Source: Candidatus Rokuibacteriota bacterium | GTDB taxonomy: Bacteria > Methylomirabilota > Methylomirabilia > Rokubacteriales > CSP1-6 | DNA: 64,000 bases | Direction: 5' to 3' | Assembly (NCBI GenBank): GCA_003221515.1 | Contig: QHSI01000122.1 | Coordinates: 55,116 to 119,115 of the forward strand | The notes under the pieces: model-generated | Database searches by the model: none | What the model saw: only the letters and a program-made list of their open reading frames with translations | Told to the model about the DNA's origin: nothing | Position numbers and translations under genes: made by a program | Part shown: piece by piece, positions 1 through 8,854 of the stretch | How the letters are laid out: every line of letters starts with the position of its first letter | Position numbering within the stretch: position 1 is the first letter of the stretch

Positions 1-2
1 AA

Positions 3-105
3 TCGGTCGTCACCAGCCCGTGCGGCCACAACTGCGGCGGCCGCTGCGTGGTCAATGTTCCTCGACCACTTCATCCGCGGTCTCACCGCAACCGGGGCAA
101 GCTGA
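3..105 (+). pseudogene. Left-edge remnant with a molybdopterin-oxidoreductase-type cysteine motif
   Basis: Reading frame 3 begins SVVTSPCGHNCGGRCVVNV, whose C-x3-C-x3-C spacing is the N-terminal iron-sulfur signature of the DMSO-reductase (Mo-bisPGD) superfamily. The signature lies near the beginning of such proteins, so several hundred more residues should follow. Instead the frame turns into unrelated Pro/Arg-rich sequence after about position 57, and a different frame (FLDHFIRGLTATGAS) reaches a stop at 103-105, four bases before the next gene. The simplest reading is a gene beginning that has lost its body. The stretch is short, so a chance match is possible. Confidence 0.35.
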
Positions 106-108
106 CCC

Positions 109-1071
109 ATGGAGCCGGGACTGAGAACCTACGTCCTCAAGCGCGTCGGCTTCGCCGTGCTGATGCTCGTCGGCGTCTCGATCATCCTGTTCACGATCAT
201 GCGATTGGCTCCGGGCGGGCCGGAAGCGGTGTTGATCGGGGGCGAGTTCTCCCAGGAGGCCGCCGCGCAGATCCGCCAGCGGCTGGGCCTCGACCGGCCG
301 CTGGCGCTCCAGTATCTCGGCTGGGCCGGCGCGGCCCTGCGCGGCGATCTCGGTCGCTCGTTCAAGACCGGTGATCCCGTCGCCGCGCTGATCCTCGATC
401 GCCTCGGCCCGACCGTCCAGCTCACGTTCGGCGCGCTCGTCCTGGCGCTCGTCGTCGCGGTCCCGCTCGGCGTGCTCGCGGCGGTCCGGCGCGGCACGAT
501 CTGGGACACGCTCGGCTCGGCGGTCGCGCTCTTCGGCGTGTCGTTTCCGAGCTTCTGGCTGGGCATCATGCTGATCCTCCTCTTCTCCGAGGTCTTTCAC
601 TGGCTGCCGCCGTCGGGGCTGAGCGAGTACGGTCGGGAGGCGGACCTGTCCGCGCGTGTGCGGCACGCGATCCTGCCGACGCTGACGCTCGGCCTGATCC
701 AGATGGCGTCGTTCATGCGCTTCACGCGCTCGAGTCTGCTGGAGGTGCTGCGTCAGGACTACGTGCGGACCGCGCGCGCCAAGGGGCTCGGCGGCGGCCG
801 TGTCGTCTGGCGCCACGCGCTCCGCAATGCACTGATTCCCGTCGTGACGGTGGTGGGCCTCTCGCTGCCGACGCTGGTCGGTGGCGCCGTGCTCACCGAG
901 ACCGTCTTCGCCTGGCCGGGGATCGGACGCCTCGCGGTCGGCGCCGTCTTCGAGCGCGACTATCCCGTGATCATGGGAGTCAACCTCATGGTCGCCACCG
1001 TCGTGATCAGCGCGAACCTCCTCACCGATCTCGCCTACTGCGTGATCGATCCGCGGATCTCCTACCGGTGA
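109..1071 (+). CDS. ABC importer permease, DppB/OppB type
   Basis: Inner-membrane permease of a peptide/nickel-type (DppB family) ABC importer, 320 residues, the usual family length. A first transmembrane helix lies at about residues 10-32, followed by a periplasmic stretch and further helices from about residue 100. The cytoplasmic coupling loop that contacts the ATPase is visible from about residue 214 (DYVRTARAKGLGG). The stop overlaps the GTG start of the next permease, so the two are translationally coupled. No ATPase genes accompany this pair; those at 9982-12026 could serve it, or it may rely on genes left of the window. The family is certain; the substrate is not known. Confidence 0.93.
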   Translation: MEPGLRTYVLKRVGFAVLMLVGVSIILFTIMRLAPGGPEAVLIGGEFSQEAAAQIRQRLGLDRPLALQYLGWAGAALRGDLGRSFKTGDPVAALILDRLGPTVQLTFGALVLALVVAVPLGVLAAVRRGTIWDTLGSAVALFGVSFPSFWLGIMLILLFSEVFHWLPPSGLSEYGREADLSARVRHAILPTLTLGLIQMASFMRFTRSSLLEVLRQDYVRTARAKGLGGGRVVWRHALRNALIPVVTVVGLSLPTLVGGAVLTETVFAWPGIGRLAVGAVFERDYPVIMGVNLMVATVVISANLLTDLAYCVIDPRISYR

Positions 1072-1931
1072 CGATGCCCGCGCGCCCGGAGCGGCCGTCG
1101 GTCGCCCGTCGGTTCGCACGCCATCGGCGCGGTCTCGTCGGCGGCGTGGTCGTCGCCGTGATGCTCGTGGCCGGCTCGCTGGCGCCGGTGCTGGCGCCCC
1201 AGAGCTACTCCGCGCAATCCCTGCTGAATCGACTGAAGCCGCCGAGCGCCACGCACTGGCTCGGGACCGACGGCTTCGGCCGCGACGTCCTGAGCCGGGT
1301 GATCTGGGGCAGTCGCGTCTCGCTCGAGATCGGCCTCGTCGCCACCACGCTGGCGCTCGTCGTGGGCACCGCGGTGGGCAGCGTCGCCGGCTATTTCGGC
1401 GGCGCGACCGACACCGCGATCATGCGCGCCGCCGACGTCTTCCTGTCGGTCCCGGCGCTGTTCCTGATCCTCATCGTTGTCGCGCTCTTCGGCGCCAGCC
1501 TCGCCAACACCGCGCTGGTCATCGCGCTCGTCACCTGGGCGCCGGTCGGGCGCATCGTGCGCAGCGAGTGCCTGAGCCTTCGCAACCGCGATTTCGTCCA
1601 CGCGGCTGCCGCGCTGGGGGCCGGGCACGCGCGCATCCTGGGGCGCCACCTGCTGGTGAACGCGCTGCCCATCGTCATCGTCCAGGCCAGTCTTCTGCTG
1701 GGCCAGACGATCCTGATCGAATCCGGCTTGAGCTATCTTGGGCTCGGCGCCCAGCCCCCACTGCCGAGCTGGGGCAACATGGTGGTCGAAGGACGGCAGT
1801 TCCTGGCCTCGGCCTGGTGGATCGCGACCTTCCCCGGGCTCGCCATCTTCGTCACGGTGCTGGGATTCAACCTGTTCGGCGACGGACTGCGCGACGCGTC
1901 GGATCCGACGTTGCGCGGGCACGCGCCGTAG
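1068..1931 (+). CDS. ABC importer permease, DppC/OppC type
   Basis: Second inner-membrane permease of the same importer, 287 residues, normal for the DppC family. It has the typical cytoplasmic N-terminal segment, a first helix at about residues 25-45, and then the conserved HWLGTDGFGRDVLSR-type sequence before the permease core. The coupling loop appears near residue 180 (DFVHAAAALGAGHARIL). The chosen GTG start overlaps the upstream stop as GTGA; an ATG two codons later is an alternative. It is followed after about 40 bases by a matching solute-binding protein, so 109-3599 looks like a permease-permease-binding protein operon. Confidence 0.93.
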   Translation: MTMPARPERPSVARRFARHRRGLVGGVVVAVMLVAGSLAPVLAPQSYSAQSLLNRLKPPSATHWLGTDGFGRDVLSRVIWGSRVSLEIGLVATTLALVVGTAVGSVAGYFGGATDTAIMRAADVFLSVPALFLILIVVALFGASLANTALVIALVTWAPVGRIVRSECLSLRNRDFVHAAAALGAGHARILGRHLLVNALPIVIVQASLLLGQTILIESGLSYLGLGAQPPLPSWGNMVVEGRQFLASAWWIATFPGLAIFVTVLGFNLFGDGLRDASDPTLRGHAP

Positions 1932-1973
1932 CTCACGGATGTGCGCGCTGCTAAGAATGGAGGCTCGACGGTG

Positions 1974-3599
1974 ATGCTCCACGCCACCCTGCTGGTCCTA
2001 CTCGTCGCCATCATCGGCCTCACGCCCACGGCGAGTCGGGCCGCCGGCAAGGACTTCGTCATCGGGCTCAGCGGCGATGCCACGTCGCTCAACCCGGTCG
2101 TGGCCACCGACGGCCAGTCCTACATCGCCGAGTGGCCCCTCTTCGACAGCCTGGTCGAGCTCGATCAAGGCCTCAACGTCAAGCCGCTCCTGGCCGAGTC
2201 GTGGGAGGTGTCCCGCGACGGGCTCACGTACACGTTCAAGCTCAAGCGCGGCGTGAAGTGGCACGACGGCAAGCCCTTCAGCGCCCGCGACGTGGCCTTC
2301 ACGTTCTATTCGGTCCTCGACCCAAAGGTGACCACGCCGCATCGCGCCTACTTCGACGCGCTCGCCGGGTTCCCCGAGCTGACGGCCAAGGAGAATCCCA
2401 AGCGGCCGGAGGAGCTGGCCGTCCGTCCCATCGAGGTCGTCGACGACCACACCGTACGCTTCCGGCTGCGCTATCCGTCGGGCTCGTTCCTGGCCGTGCT
2501 CGTCAACCCACGCGCCGGGATCGTGCCGGAGCATTTGCTCAAGGGGGTCGATCTGAACACCGCCGAGTTCAATCGCCGGCCGATCGGGACCGGTCCATTC
2601 AAGCTCGTCGAGTGGCGGCGCGGCGAACGTCTGGTGATGGAGGCCAACACCCAGTACCACGGCGGACGCCCGGCCCTCGACCACTTGATCTTCCGAATCA
2701 TCCCCGACAGCGTCGTGCTGCTCCAGGAGCTTCGCGCCGGTGGCGTCGACTTCATCGAGAACCCGCCGCTCACCGAAGTCGCGCGGCTCAAGCGGACGCC
2801 GACCCTCAAGGTGCTCGTGGCCGACAACACCTCGTACACCTACTTCGGCTGGCGCCAGGACCTGGCGCCGTTCACCGACGTCCGCGTGCGCCGCGCGCTC
2901 TATCACGCGATCGACGTGCCGAGCATCGTCCGCGAGGTGCTCCAGGGCTACGCCGCCGTCTCCACCGGCCAGTTCCCACCGTCGAGCTGGGCGTTCGACC
3001 CGAGCGTGAAGCCGTACGCCTACGATCCGGCGCGCGCCAAGGCGCTCCTGGCCGAGGCCGGCTTCAAGCCCGGCGCCGACGGCGTGCTGACCAAGGACGG
3101 CAAGCGGTTCAGCTTCTCGGTACGTCACGATCAAGCCAACCAGAGCGTGAAGGACACCGCGGTCATCGTGCAGGAGTTTCTGAAGCGCGTCGGCGTCGAG
3201 GCGCATCTGGAGCCGCTCGACTGGCCGACCTTCGTGAAAAAGCTCTTCGCCTCGGACTTCGAGGGCATCGTCGTCGGCTGGACCAATCACCACGATCCCG
3301 ACCCGTTCGCCTACACCATCTGGCACTCGAGTCAGTGGAAGGGCCGCAACTTCGCCCACTACAAAAATCCAAAAGTGGACGAGGCGCTGGAGGCGGCGCG
3401 CCGCTCGGGCGTCACGGCCGAGCGCAAGAAGCACTACGCGGAGTTCTCGAAGGTCCTGATGGAGGACGCGCCATACGTCTTCCTCTACTTCCCGCAGCAG
3501 GTGTACGTGACGCGCGCAGGCTACGAGGGGTTCGTGCCGATTCCCACGTTCGCCGGGATCTATCAGTCGCTGAAGGGCGTGCGCTGGACGGGGAGGTAG
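1974..3599 (+). CDS. ABC importer solute-binding protein, family 5
   Basis: Periplasmic solute-binding protein of the peptide/nickel (SBP_bac_5) family, about 541 residues. The ATG start gives a clean signal peptide (MLHATLLVLLVAIIG, cleavage near SRAAG) and is preceded by GGAGG about ten bases upstream; a GTG one codon earlier is also possible. Family features include the early WEVSRDGLTYTFKLK block and the WHDGKPFSARDVAFTF segment. It lies in line with the two permeases just upstream and is probably their cognate receptor. The ligand cannot be told from sequence; the family binds oligopeptides, opines, glutathione and other solutes. Confidence 0.92.
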   Translation: MLHATLLVLLVAIIGLTPTASRAAGKDFVIGLSGDATSLNPVVATDGQSYIAEWPLFDSLVELDQGLNVKPLLAESWEVSRDGLTYTFKLKRGVKWHDGKPFSARDVAFTFYSVLDPKVTTPHRAYFDALAGFPELTAKENPKRPEELAVRPIEVVDDHTVRFRLRYPSGSFLAVLVNPRAGIVPEHLLKGVDLNTAEFNRRPIGTGPFKLVEWRRGERLVMEANTQYHGGRPALDHLIFRIIPDSVVLLQELRAGGVDFIENPPLTEVARLKRTPTLKVLVADNTSYTYFGWRQDLAPFTDVRVRRALYHAIDVPSIVREVLQGYAAVSTGQFPPSSWAFDPSVKPYAYDPARAKALLAEAGFKPGADGVLTKDGKRFSFSVRHDQANQSVKDTAVIVQEFLKRVGVEAHLEPLDWPTFVKKLFASDFEGIVVGWTNHHDPDPFAYTIWHSSQWKGRNFAHYKNPKVDEALEAARRSGVTAERKKHYAEFSKVLMEDAPYVFLYFPQQVYVTRAGYEGFVPIPTFAGIYQSLKGVRWTGR

Positions 3600-3601
3600 T
3601 C

Positions 3602-3720
3602 CTCGGCCCGCCGGGGCTCAGTCGTACTTTCCACTCGGATCGCCGTATCGCATCGGCCCGCTGGATCGCCGCCATTCCGCGGTGACCGGCGCCGACGCTT
3701 GCGCCTCGGCCCGTCGGGGC
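3602..3720 (+). repeat. Pair of 17-bp GC-rich direct repeats in the gap between two binding-protein genes
   Basis: CCTCGGCCCGCCGGGGC (3602-3618) and CCTCGGCCCGTCGGGGC (3704-3720) differ at one base and bracket most of the 156-base gap. They resemble the reverse complement of one end of the intergenic element seen at 24242, 29553 and 35730, and may be degraded copies of it. No gene is visible between them. Confidence 0.5.
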
Positions 3721-3755
3721 GCTAGAGTCAGCGCGGCTCCAAGGGGGGAACTTCT

Positions 3756-5675
3756 ATGCGTTTCGACTGGCTACGCCCAACGACGTGCGTCGTGATGATG
3801 CTCACCCTGGTCGGGACGGCCGGCGCCCAGCCGACGAAGTTCCAGGAAGCGCCCACGCTGGCCGAGCAGGTCAAGGCCGGCAAGCTCCCGCCGGTGGAGA
3901 AGCGCCTGCCCAGCGATCCGCTCGTGGTTCCGGTGGTCGAGCGGGCCGGCCAGTACGGCGGCGTGTGGCGGCGCGCGTTCCTGGGTCCGGCCGACGCCAA
4001 CAACTACGTGCGCGTCGTCTACGACGCCCTCTTCAGATTTTCGCCCGACGGCGCCAAGATCGAGCCGAAGATCGCCGCCGGATGGGAGTCGTCGAAAGAT
4101 TTCCGGACCTGGACGATCAAGCTCCGTCAGGGCGCGCGCTGGTCGGACGGCGCGGCGTTCACCGCCGACGACATCCTGTTCTGGTATCAGGACGTGCTGT
4201 TGAACAAGGACCTCACGCCGGCGCTTCCGTCCTGGATGCGCAACGCGGACGGCACGCCGGCCGGCGTCGAGAAGGTCAGCGCGACGGCTGTCCGCTGGAC
4301 CTACAAGCAGCCCAACACGCTGCTGCTCACCGCGCTGGCGAACCAGGACGGCGGCGACCGGACCTACGCTGTGTTCCTCCCCGCTCACTACCTCAAGAAG
4401 TTCCACGCGGCCCACGCCAAGAAGGACGAGCTCGACAAGCTGGTGGCCGCCGCCGGCTTCAAGACGTGGACCGAGCTCTTCGCCGCGCGCAACGCGCCGC
4501 CCGAGAACCCGGAGCGGCCGACGATGGCGGCGTGGGCGCCGGCGACCCGCGTGAGCGACCAGGTCTTCACGCTCAAGCGCAATCCCTACTTCGTGGGCGT
4601 GGACCCGAGCGGCAACCAGCTGCCGTACCTCGACGAGGTGCGCTTCACGTTTTTCGCGGACATTCAGGCCCTCAACTTGGCCGCTATCGCGGGCGAGTTC
4701 GACATGCAGGAGCGGCATATACAGATGACGAACTATCCGGTCTTCAAGGAGACCGAGAAGACCGGGAAGTACCGCGTGATCACGTGGCCGACCTTCGGCG
4801 GCGCCGACGCGGTCATCCAGTTCAACCAGACCTACAAGGCCGACCCGGACATCGGCAAGCTGATGGCCACCCGGGAGTTCCGGATCGCGCTGTCGGAGGC
4901 GATCAACCGCGACCAGATCAAGGAGTCGGTGTTTCTCGGGCTCGGCGAGCCCCGTCAGGGCGTGCCGTCGCCGGGGCATCCGTTCTTCCCGGGCGCCGCG
5001 TACGCCAACAAGTACACGCAGTACCGGCCCGACGCGGCCAACAAGGCGCTCGACCAGCTCGGCCTCATGAAGCGCGACGCCGACGGCACGCGTCTCACGC
5101 CCAGCGGCAAGCGCGTCGTGCTCGAGCTCTCGGTGGTCCCGGCCTTCGCGGCATGGCCCGACGTGGCCCAGCTGGTCGCCAAGGACTGGGAGAAAGTCGG
5201 CGTGAAGACCGTCGTCCAGCTGCGGGAGCGCGCGCTGCACTTCAGGATGCGCGACAACAACGAGCTGATGACCGAGATGTGGAACGAGGACACGACCGGC
5301 TTCCCGTTCACCGGCAACGCGAAGTTCGACCCGCGCAACTCGCCGATCCTCACGCTGGGGCCACTCTACGGCCGCTGGGTGCAGACCAAGGGCGCCGAGG
5401 GCGTCGAGCCGCCGGCTCCCATCAAGCGCATCATGGAGATCGTGGATCAGGCCAAGACCGTCGGGCCCGAGCAGCAGGCGAAGCTGGGGCAGGAGCTGTT
5501 CCGGATCTGGGTCGACAACCTCTGGGAGGTCGGCACGATCGGGCTGACGCCGATGGTGCAGGGCGTCGTGGTGACCAACACGCGATTCCGCAACGTCCCG
5601 ACGACGCTCGGCAACGACTGGCCGCTTCGCAGCCCGGGCAACGCGCGCGCCGAGCAGTTCTTCTTCGCCCGGTGA
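3756..5675 (+). CDS. ABC importer solute-binding protein, large family-5 variant
   Basis: Periplasmic binding protein of the SBP_bac_5 family, 639 residues, about 100 longer than the protein at 1974. A signal peptide is visible (CVVMMLTLVGTAGA). The early QYGGVWRRAFLGP segment and the WSDGAAFTADDILFWYQDV block are typical of the large variant. In other genomes this variant pairs with permeases whose second subunit carries a long periplasmic insert, and such a permease lies at 8855-9985. The protein is therefore probably the receptor for the operon at 7864-12026, which lacks one of its own. A reverse-strand block (5747-7829) separates them. Ligand unknown. Confidence 0.9.
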   Translation: MRFDWLRPTTCVVMMLTLVGTAGAQPTKFQEAPTLAEQVKAGKLPPVEKRLPSDPLVVPVVERAGQYGGVWRRAFLGPADANNYVRVVYDALFRFSPDGAKIEPKIAAGWESSKDFRTWTIKLRQGARWSDGAAFTADDILFWYQDVLLNKDLTPALPSWMRNADGTPAGVEKVSATAVRWTYKQPNTLLLTALANQDGGDRTYAVFLPAHYLKKFHAAHAKKDELDKLVAAAGFKTWTELFAARNAPPENPERPTMAAWAPATRVSDQVFTLKRNPYFVGVDPSGNQLPYLDEVRFTFFADIQALNLAAIAGEFDMQERHIQMTNYPVFKETEKTGKYRVITWPTFGGADAVIQFNQTYKADPDIGKLMATREFRIALSEAINRDQIKESVFLGLGEPRQGVPSPGHPFFPGAAYANKYTQYRPDAANKALDQLGLMKRDADGTRLTPSGKRVVLELSVVPAFAAWPDVAQLVAKDWEKVGVKTVVQLRERALHFRMRDNNELMTEMWNEDTTGFPFTGNAKFDPRNSPILTLGPLYGRWVQTKGAEGVEPPAPIKRIMEIVDQAKTVGPEQQAKLGQELFRIWVDNLWEVGTIGLTPMVQGVVVTNTRFRNVPTTLGNDWPLRSPGNARAEQFFFAR

Positions 5676-5685
5676 TAGGCGTGCC

Positions 5686-5706
5686 GTCGGCCGTCGCGGG
5701 GCCGAC
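5686..5706. terminator. Hairpin between convergent genes
   Basis: GTCGGCC, a 7-base loop, then GGCCGAC forms a perfect 7-bp stem in the 71-base gap between the binding-protein gene ending at 5675 and the reverse-strand gene ending at 5747. No U-tract follows, so if it terminates transcription it is not a classical intrinsic terminator. Its GGCCGTCGCGGGG core matches part of the repeated intergenic element described at 24242. Confidence 0.5.
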
Positions 5707-5746
5707 TGCATGATGGCGCGCGGGTACTAAGCCGCGAGCGATCACT

Positions 5747-6265
5747 TCATAGTCCACGCGCCTTCTCGGCCTCGACGAACCCGGGGATCTGCACCCAGCG
5801 CAGCCCCTTGGGATCGTGCGCGACCTCGACCTTGCGGCCCTCGGAGTCTTGAAGCCCGAGCGGATGATTCACGAGCTCGATCAGGTTGCCGTCGGGGTCC
5901 TCGATGTAGGCGTAGTGCTCGCTGCTGTCCTCGCGGCGCCCCTGCTGCGGGTCGGTACCGCCGATGTCGCTGCCGGTGCTGGCTGCCGACGTCCTCACGT
6001 GAGGGATCCCGAGGGCGGCGAGGTGCGCGAGAGTCGACTCCCAGTCGTCGACCTCGATCGCGAAGTGGCTCGACGACACGATCGTCGGACGCGGCGTCAC
6101 CGTGAAGTGGACCTCGCCGCTGCCGAGCCTCAGCTGGAGCTGGCGCCGGTTCAGCGCCGGGCCGCGATCGAGGAACTCGGCGCCGAGCACCTTCTCGTAC
6201 CACGCCCGCGTCCGCTCGCGGTCGCTGATCTGGACGTTCACGTGGTGGATCATCTTGATGGCCAT
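5747..6265 (-). CDS. VOC-family (glyoxalase/bleomycin-resistance/dioxygenase fold) protein
   Basis: Single vicinal-oxygen-chelate domain protein of 172 residues. It starts with the IHHVNVQISD strand that carries the first metal-binding His, continues through RAWYEKVLGAEF, and ends with DPDGNLIELVNHP, where the Glu would be the last metal ligand. These are the family's usual ligand positions. VOC enzymes include glyoxalases, extradiol dioxygenases and antibiotic-binding proteins, and nothing here picks one. It lies nine bases downstream of the nitroreductase gene and is probably cotranscribed with it. Confidence 0.85.
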   Translation of the reverse strand: MAIKMIHHVNVQISDRERTRAWYEKVLGAEFLDRGPALNRRQLQLRLGSGEVHFTVTPRPTIVSSSHFAIEVDDWESTLAHLAALGIPHVRTSAASTGSDIGGTDPQQGRREDSSEHYAYIEDPDGNLIELVNHPLGLQDSEGRKVEVAHDPKGLRWVQIPGFVEAEKARGL

Positions 6266-6274
6266 GGGCGACTC

Positions 6275-6907
6275 CTATATCCCTTGATACGGGGTACCCC
6301 AAGAGTCCTGGAACACGATTTCCTTGAGCGGCCCGCGACCGACGGGGCCGAACGTCCCCATCGGATAGCCGATCGGCAGGATCGCGTACGAGTGGACACC
6401 GGGCGGCAGTCCGAGCGCGGCCTCGGCTTCCTTCTCGTGCAGAAGATGTCGCGTCGTCAGGGTCGCGCCGAGTCCGAGCGCGCGGGCGGCAAGCAGCATG
6501 TTCTGCACCGCGGGATAAATCGACGCGCCGGAGCTGCGGGTGGGCGCGGCCGCACCCTCCTCGAGGCACGGCACGATCCACACTGGAGCCTCGTGGAAGT
6601 GATCGGTCAGGTACTCCACCGCCGCGTGCTGGCGGTTGTACTGCTCGCGGGTGACGCCCGGCGGTGGGTTGCTCTTGAGATAGCGAGGCCCGACGACCTC
6701 GTCGAAGGCGCGCTTGTACCAGACCTGCACGGCCTGCTTGATCTTTCGATCCTTGATCACCAGGAACCGCCAGCGCTGGGTGTTGCCGCCGTTGGGCGCG
6801 CACACCCCTGCCTGCAAGATCTTTCGGATCAGCTCGTCGGGAACCGGGTCGGGCTTCAGCCGGCGCATGGCGCGCATGGTTTGCATGGTCTCGAAGAGGT
6901 CTGGCAT
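6275..6907 (-). CDS. Nitroreductase-family flavoprotein
   Basis: Cytoplasmic FMN-dependent nitroreductase-like protein, 210 residues. The N-terminal MRAMRRLKPDPVPDELIRKI segment and the following APNGGNTQRWRFLVIKD block form the FMN phosphate-binding region of the family. The C-terminal half has the GATLTTRHLLHEKEAEAALG helix region. Such enzymes reduce nitro groups, quinones or enones, or modify flavins. A short gap to the VOC gene downstream suggests joint transcription in a small reverse-strand operon. The physiological substrate cannot be inferred. Confidence 0.88.
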   Translation of the reverse strand: MPDLFETMQTMRAMRRLKPDPVPDELIRKILQAGVCAPNGGNTQRWRFLVIKDRKIKQAVQVWYKRAFDEVVGPRYLKSNPPPGVTREQYNRQHAAVEYLTDHFHEAPVWIVPCLEEGAAAPTRSSGASIYPAVQNMLLAARALGLGATLTTRHLLHEKEAEAALGLPPGVHSYAILPIGYPMGTFGPVGRGPLKEIVFQDSWGTPYQGI

Positions 6908-6944
6908 GGGGCCTTCCTTTCTTCATCCGGTCCGAGTGTCCGAA

Positions 6945-7829
6945 TCATACGCCGACCGGGGCCCATTGCATCGAATGTCCCGCGACCGCGGTGCGCGCGT
7001 TCACGAAGGCGACCGCCGCCGCGACCACGTCGGGGTGGCGGAGGATCCGCCGGTGGCCAAGCCCGTCGGTCATGAGCAGGCCGGCGCCCCGCCAGGCGTG
7101 CGTGATCGCGAGGCCGTGCTGCCACGGCACCTCCCCGTCGCCGCGATCGTGGATCACGAGCAGCGGCGCGTCGAGCGACGGCGCGAGCGCGGCGGCGTCG
7201 AAGGCGGACCACGAACGTCCGACGCGCGCCTCGATCCGCTGGCGCATCCGCTCGCGCACCGCGGGCGTGAAGCCGAGCGCCGCCGCGAAGCGGACGGACG
7301 GGCTGACCAGGTCGGCGGCCGGACCGACGAGGACGACCGCGCCGGCGTCGAGGCCTTCGTAGAGCGCGCGCGTCGCGGCGGTGGCGCCGACGGAGTGCGC
7401 GATGAGCCCGGCCAGTGGCCCGCGCGCGGCCGCGACGGCCAGGATCGCGTCGGTCATCTCGGGAATCGTCAGCAGGCCCCCGTCGGACGCGCCGTGGCCC
7501 GGCGCATCGAACGTCACAACCGAGAAGCCGCGCGTGGTCAGCGGCTCCACGAAGGCGCCGAGTTGCGCGCCACGCCCGCCCCAGCCGTGCACGAGGAGGA
7601 CGCTCGGCCCGGCCCCCCACACCCACGTCTCGACCCGGCGCGCGCCGACGCGTATCGGCCGCGCGCGCGCGGCGCCGAGCAGATCGATCTCCGTCTGCCG
7701 CCGGCGTGGCCGGGGCGGCGTCCGGAACAGACGCTCGGCGGCGCGCGCCGCGAGCTCTGGCGCCAGGTGCGACAGCGCACGGTTGGCCGCCCGAGCGAGG
7801 GGCATCAAGCGAGAATTCGGATCAGTCAA
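6945..7829 (-). CDS. Alpha/beta hydrolase
   Basis: Serine hydrolase of the alpha/beta fold, 294 residues. LLVHGWGG supplies the oxyanion-hole HG motif, and the nucleophile elbow is AHSVGA, with Ala in place of the first Gly of GxSxG. A candidate acid lies in HDRGDGEVP, and the C-terminal catalytic His is in GLGHRRILRHP. The first 60 residues are a basic N-terminal extension. It lies upstream of, and may be cotranscribed with, the nitroreductase. It is divergent from the ABC permease at 7864 with only 34 bases between starts, so their promoters must overlap. Substrate unknown. Confidence 0.86.
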   Translation of the reverse strand: MTDPNSRLMPLARAANRALSHLAPELAARAAERLFRTPPRPRRRQTEIDLLGAARARPIRVGARRVETWVWGAGPSVLLVHGWGGRGAQLGAFVEPLTTRGFSVVTFDAPGHGASDGGLLTIPEMTDAILAVAAARGPLAGLIAHSVGATAATRALYEGLDAGAVVLVGPAADLVSPSVRFAAALGFTPAVRERMRQRIEARVGRSWSAFDAAALAPSLDAPLLVIHDRGDGEVPWQHGLAITHAWRGAGLLMTDGLGHRRILRHPDVVAAAVAFVNARTAVAGHSMQWAPVGV

Positions 7830-7863
7830 GCCATATCTTGGGCCGTGCGAAGATAGGGCGCCG

Positions 7864-8853
7864 ATGACCCGCTACGTCCTGAAACGGCTGCTGCTGCTGC
7901 CCGTCCTCCTGTTCCTCTTCTCGGTCACCGTCTTCGCGATCGTCCAGGCGCCGCCGGGCGATTTCCTCACGACCTACGTGGCCACGCTGGCGTCGTCGGG
8001 AAGCTCGATCAGCGCCGAGCAGGTCGAGGCCCTGCGCCGCGAGTACGGCCTGGACCAGCCGGTCTGGATCCAGTACGTCCGGTGGATGGAGAATCTCGCG
8101 AAGGGCAACCTCGGCCTCTCGCTCGAGTACCAGCGGCCGAACGCTGAGCTGATCGGCGAGCGGCTCGTGCTCACCGTGGTCCTGGCGCTGTTCTCGTTCG
8201 TCTTCACCTGGATCGTCGCGGTGCCGGCCGGAATCTATTCGGCGATGCACCCGCGCTCGGCGCTCGACTACGCGCTGACCGTCCTCAACTACGTCGGCGT
8301 GGCGACGCCGAACTTCATGCTGGCGCTCGTGCTCATGTGGAGCGCCTTCGCGTACTTCGGCGTCTCGGTGACCGGGCTCTTCTCGCCGGACTTCGTCGAG
8401 GCGCCCTGGAACCTCGCGCGCGTCGTGGATTTACTGAAGCACCTGTGGCTCCCCGCGGTCGTCCTCGGCGTCGCCGGCACGGCGCGGCTCACGCGGGTGA
8501 TGCGCGCCAACCTGCTCGACGAGCTGCACAAGCCCTACGTCACCACCGCGCGCGCCAAGGGGCTGCCGGAGTGGCGGCTGGTCTTGCGCTATCCGGCGCG
8601 CCTGGCCCTCAATCCGCTGGTGAGCACGATCGGCTGGTATCTCCCGGCCCTGTTCTCCGGGAGCCTGATCGTGGCCACCGTCATGAACCTCCCGAACATC
8701 GGACCGCTGCTGCTGCGCGCGCTCGTCAACCAGGACATGTACCTGGCGGGCAGCATCCTGCTCATCTATTGCTTCCTCACGATCGTCGGCACCCTGATCT
8801 CGGACATCCTGCTCGCGTGGCTCGACCCGCGCATCCGGCTGGAGGAGGGCTGA
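7864..8853 (+). CDS. ABC importer permease, DppB/OppB type
   Basis: First gene of a permease-permease-ATPase-ATPase operon. The 329-residue protein starts at the ATG directly before RYVLKRLLLLPVLLFLFS, the usual N-terminus and first helix. The periplasmic segment has the EYGLDQPVWIQYVRW and GNLGLSLEYQRP blocks of the family, and the coupling loop lies near residue 225 (PYVTTARAKGLPEW). The first helix and early loop are typical of importers with large binding proteins. An in-frame upstream extension exists but reads as antisense of the hydrolase and is rejected as coding. Confidence 0.92.
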   Translation: MTRYVLKRLLLLPVLLFLFSVTVFAIVQAPPGDFLTTYVATLASSGSSISAEQVEALRREYGLDQPVWIQYVRWMENLAKGNLGLSLEYQRPNAELIGERLVLTVVLALFSFVFTWIVAVPAGIYSAMHPRSALDYALTVLNYVGVATPNFMLALVLMWSAFAYFGVSVTGLFSPDFVEAPWNLARVVDLLKHLWLPAVVLGVAGTARLTRVMRANLLDELHKPYVTTARAKGLPEWRLVLRYPARLALNPLVSTIGWYLPALFSGSLIVATVMNLPNIGPLLLRALVNQDMYLAGSILLIYCFLTIVGTLISDILLAWLDPRIRLEEG

Positions 8854-8854
8854 G

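Noticed and set aside
3771..5711. Minus-strand frame of 646 codons opposite the large binding protein
   Set aside because: Antisense shadow; the plus strand has a signal peptide and family motifs over the same span.
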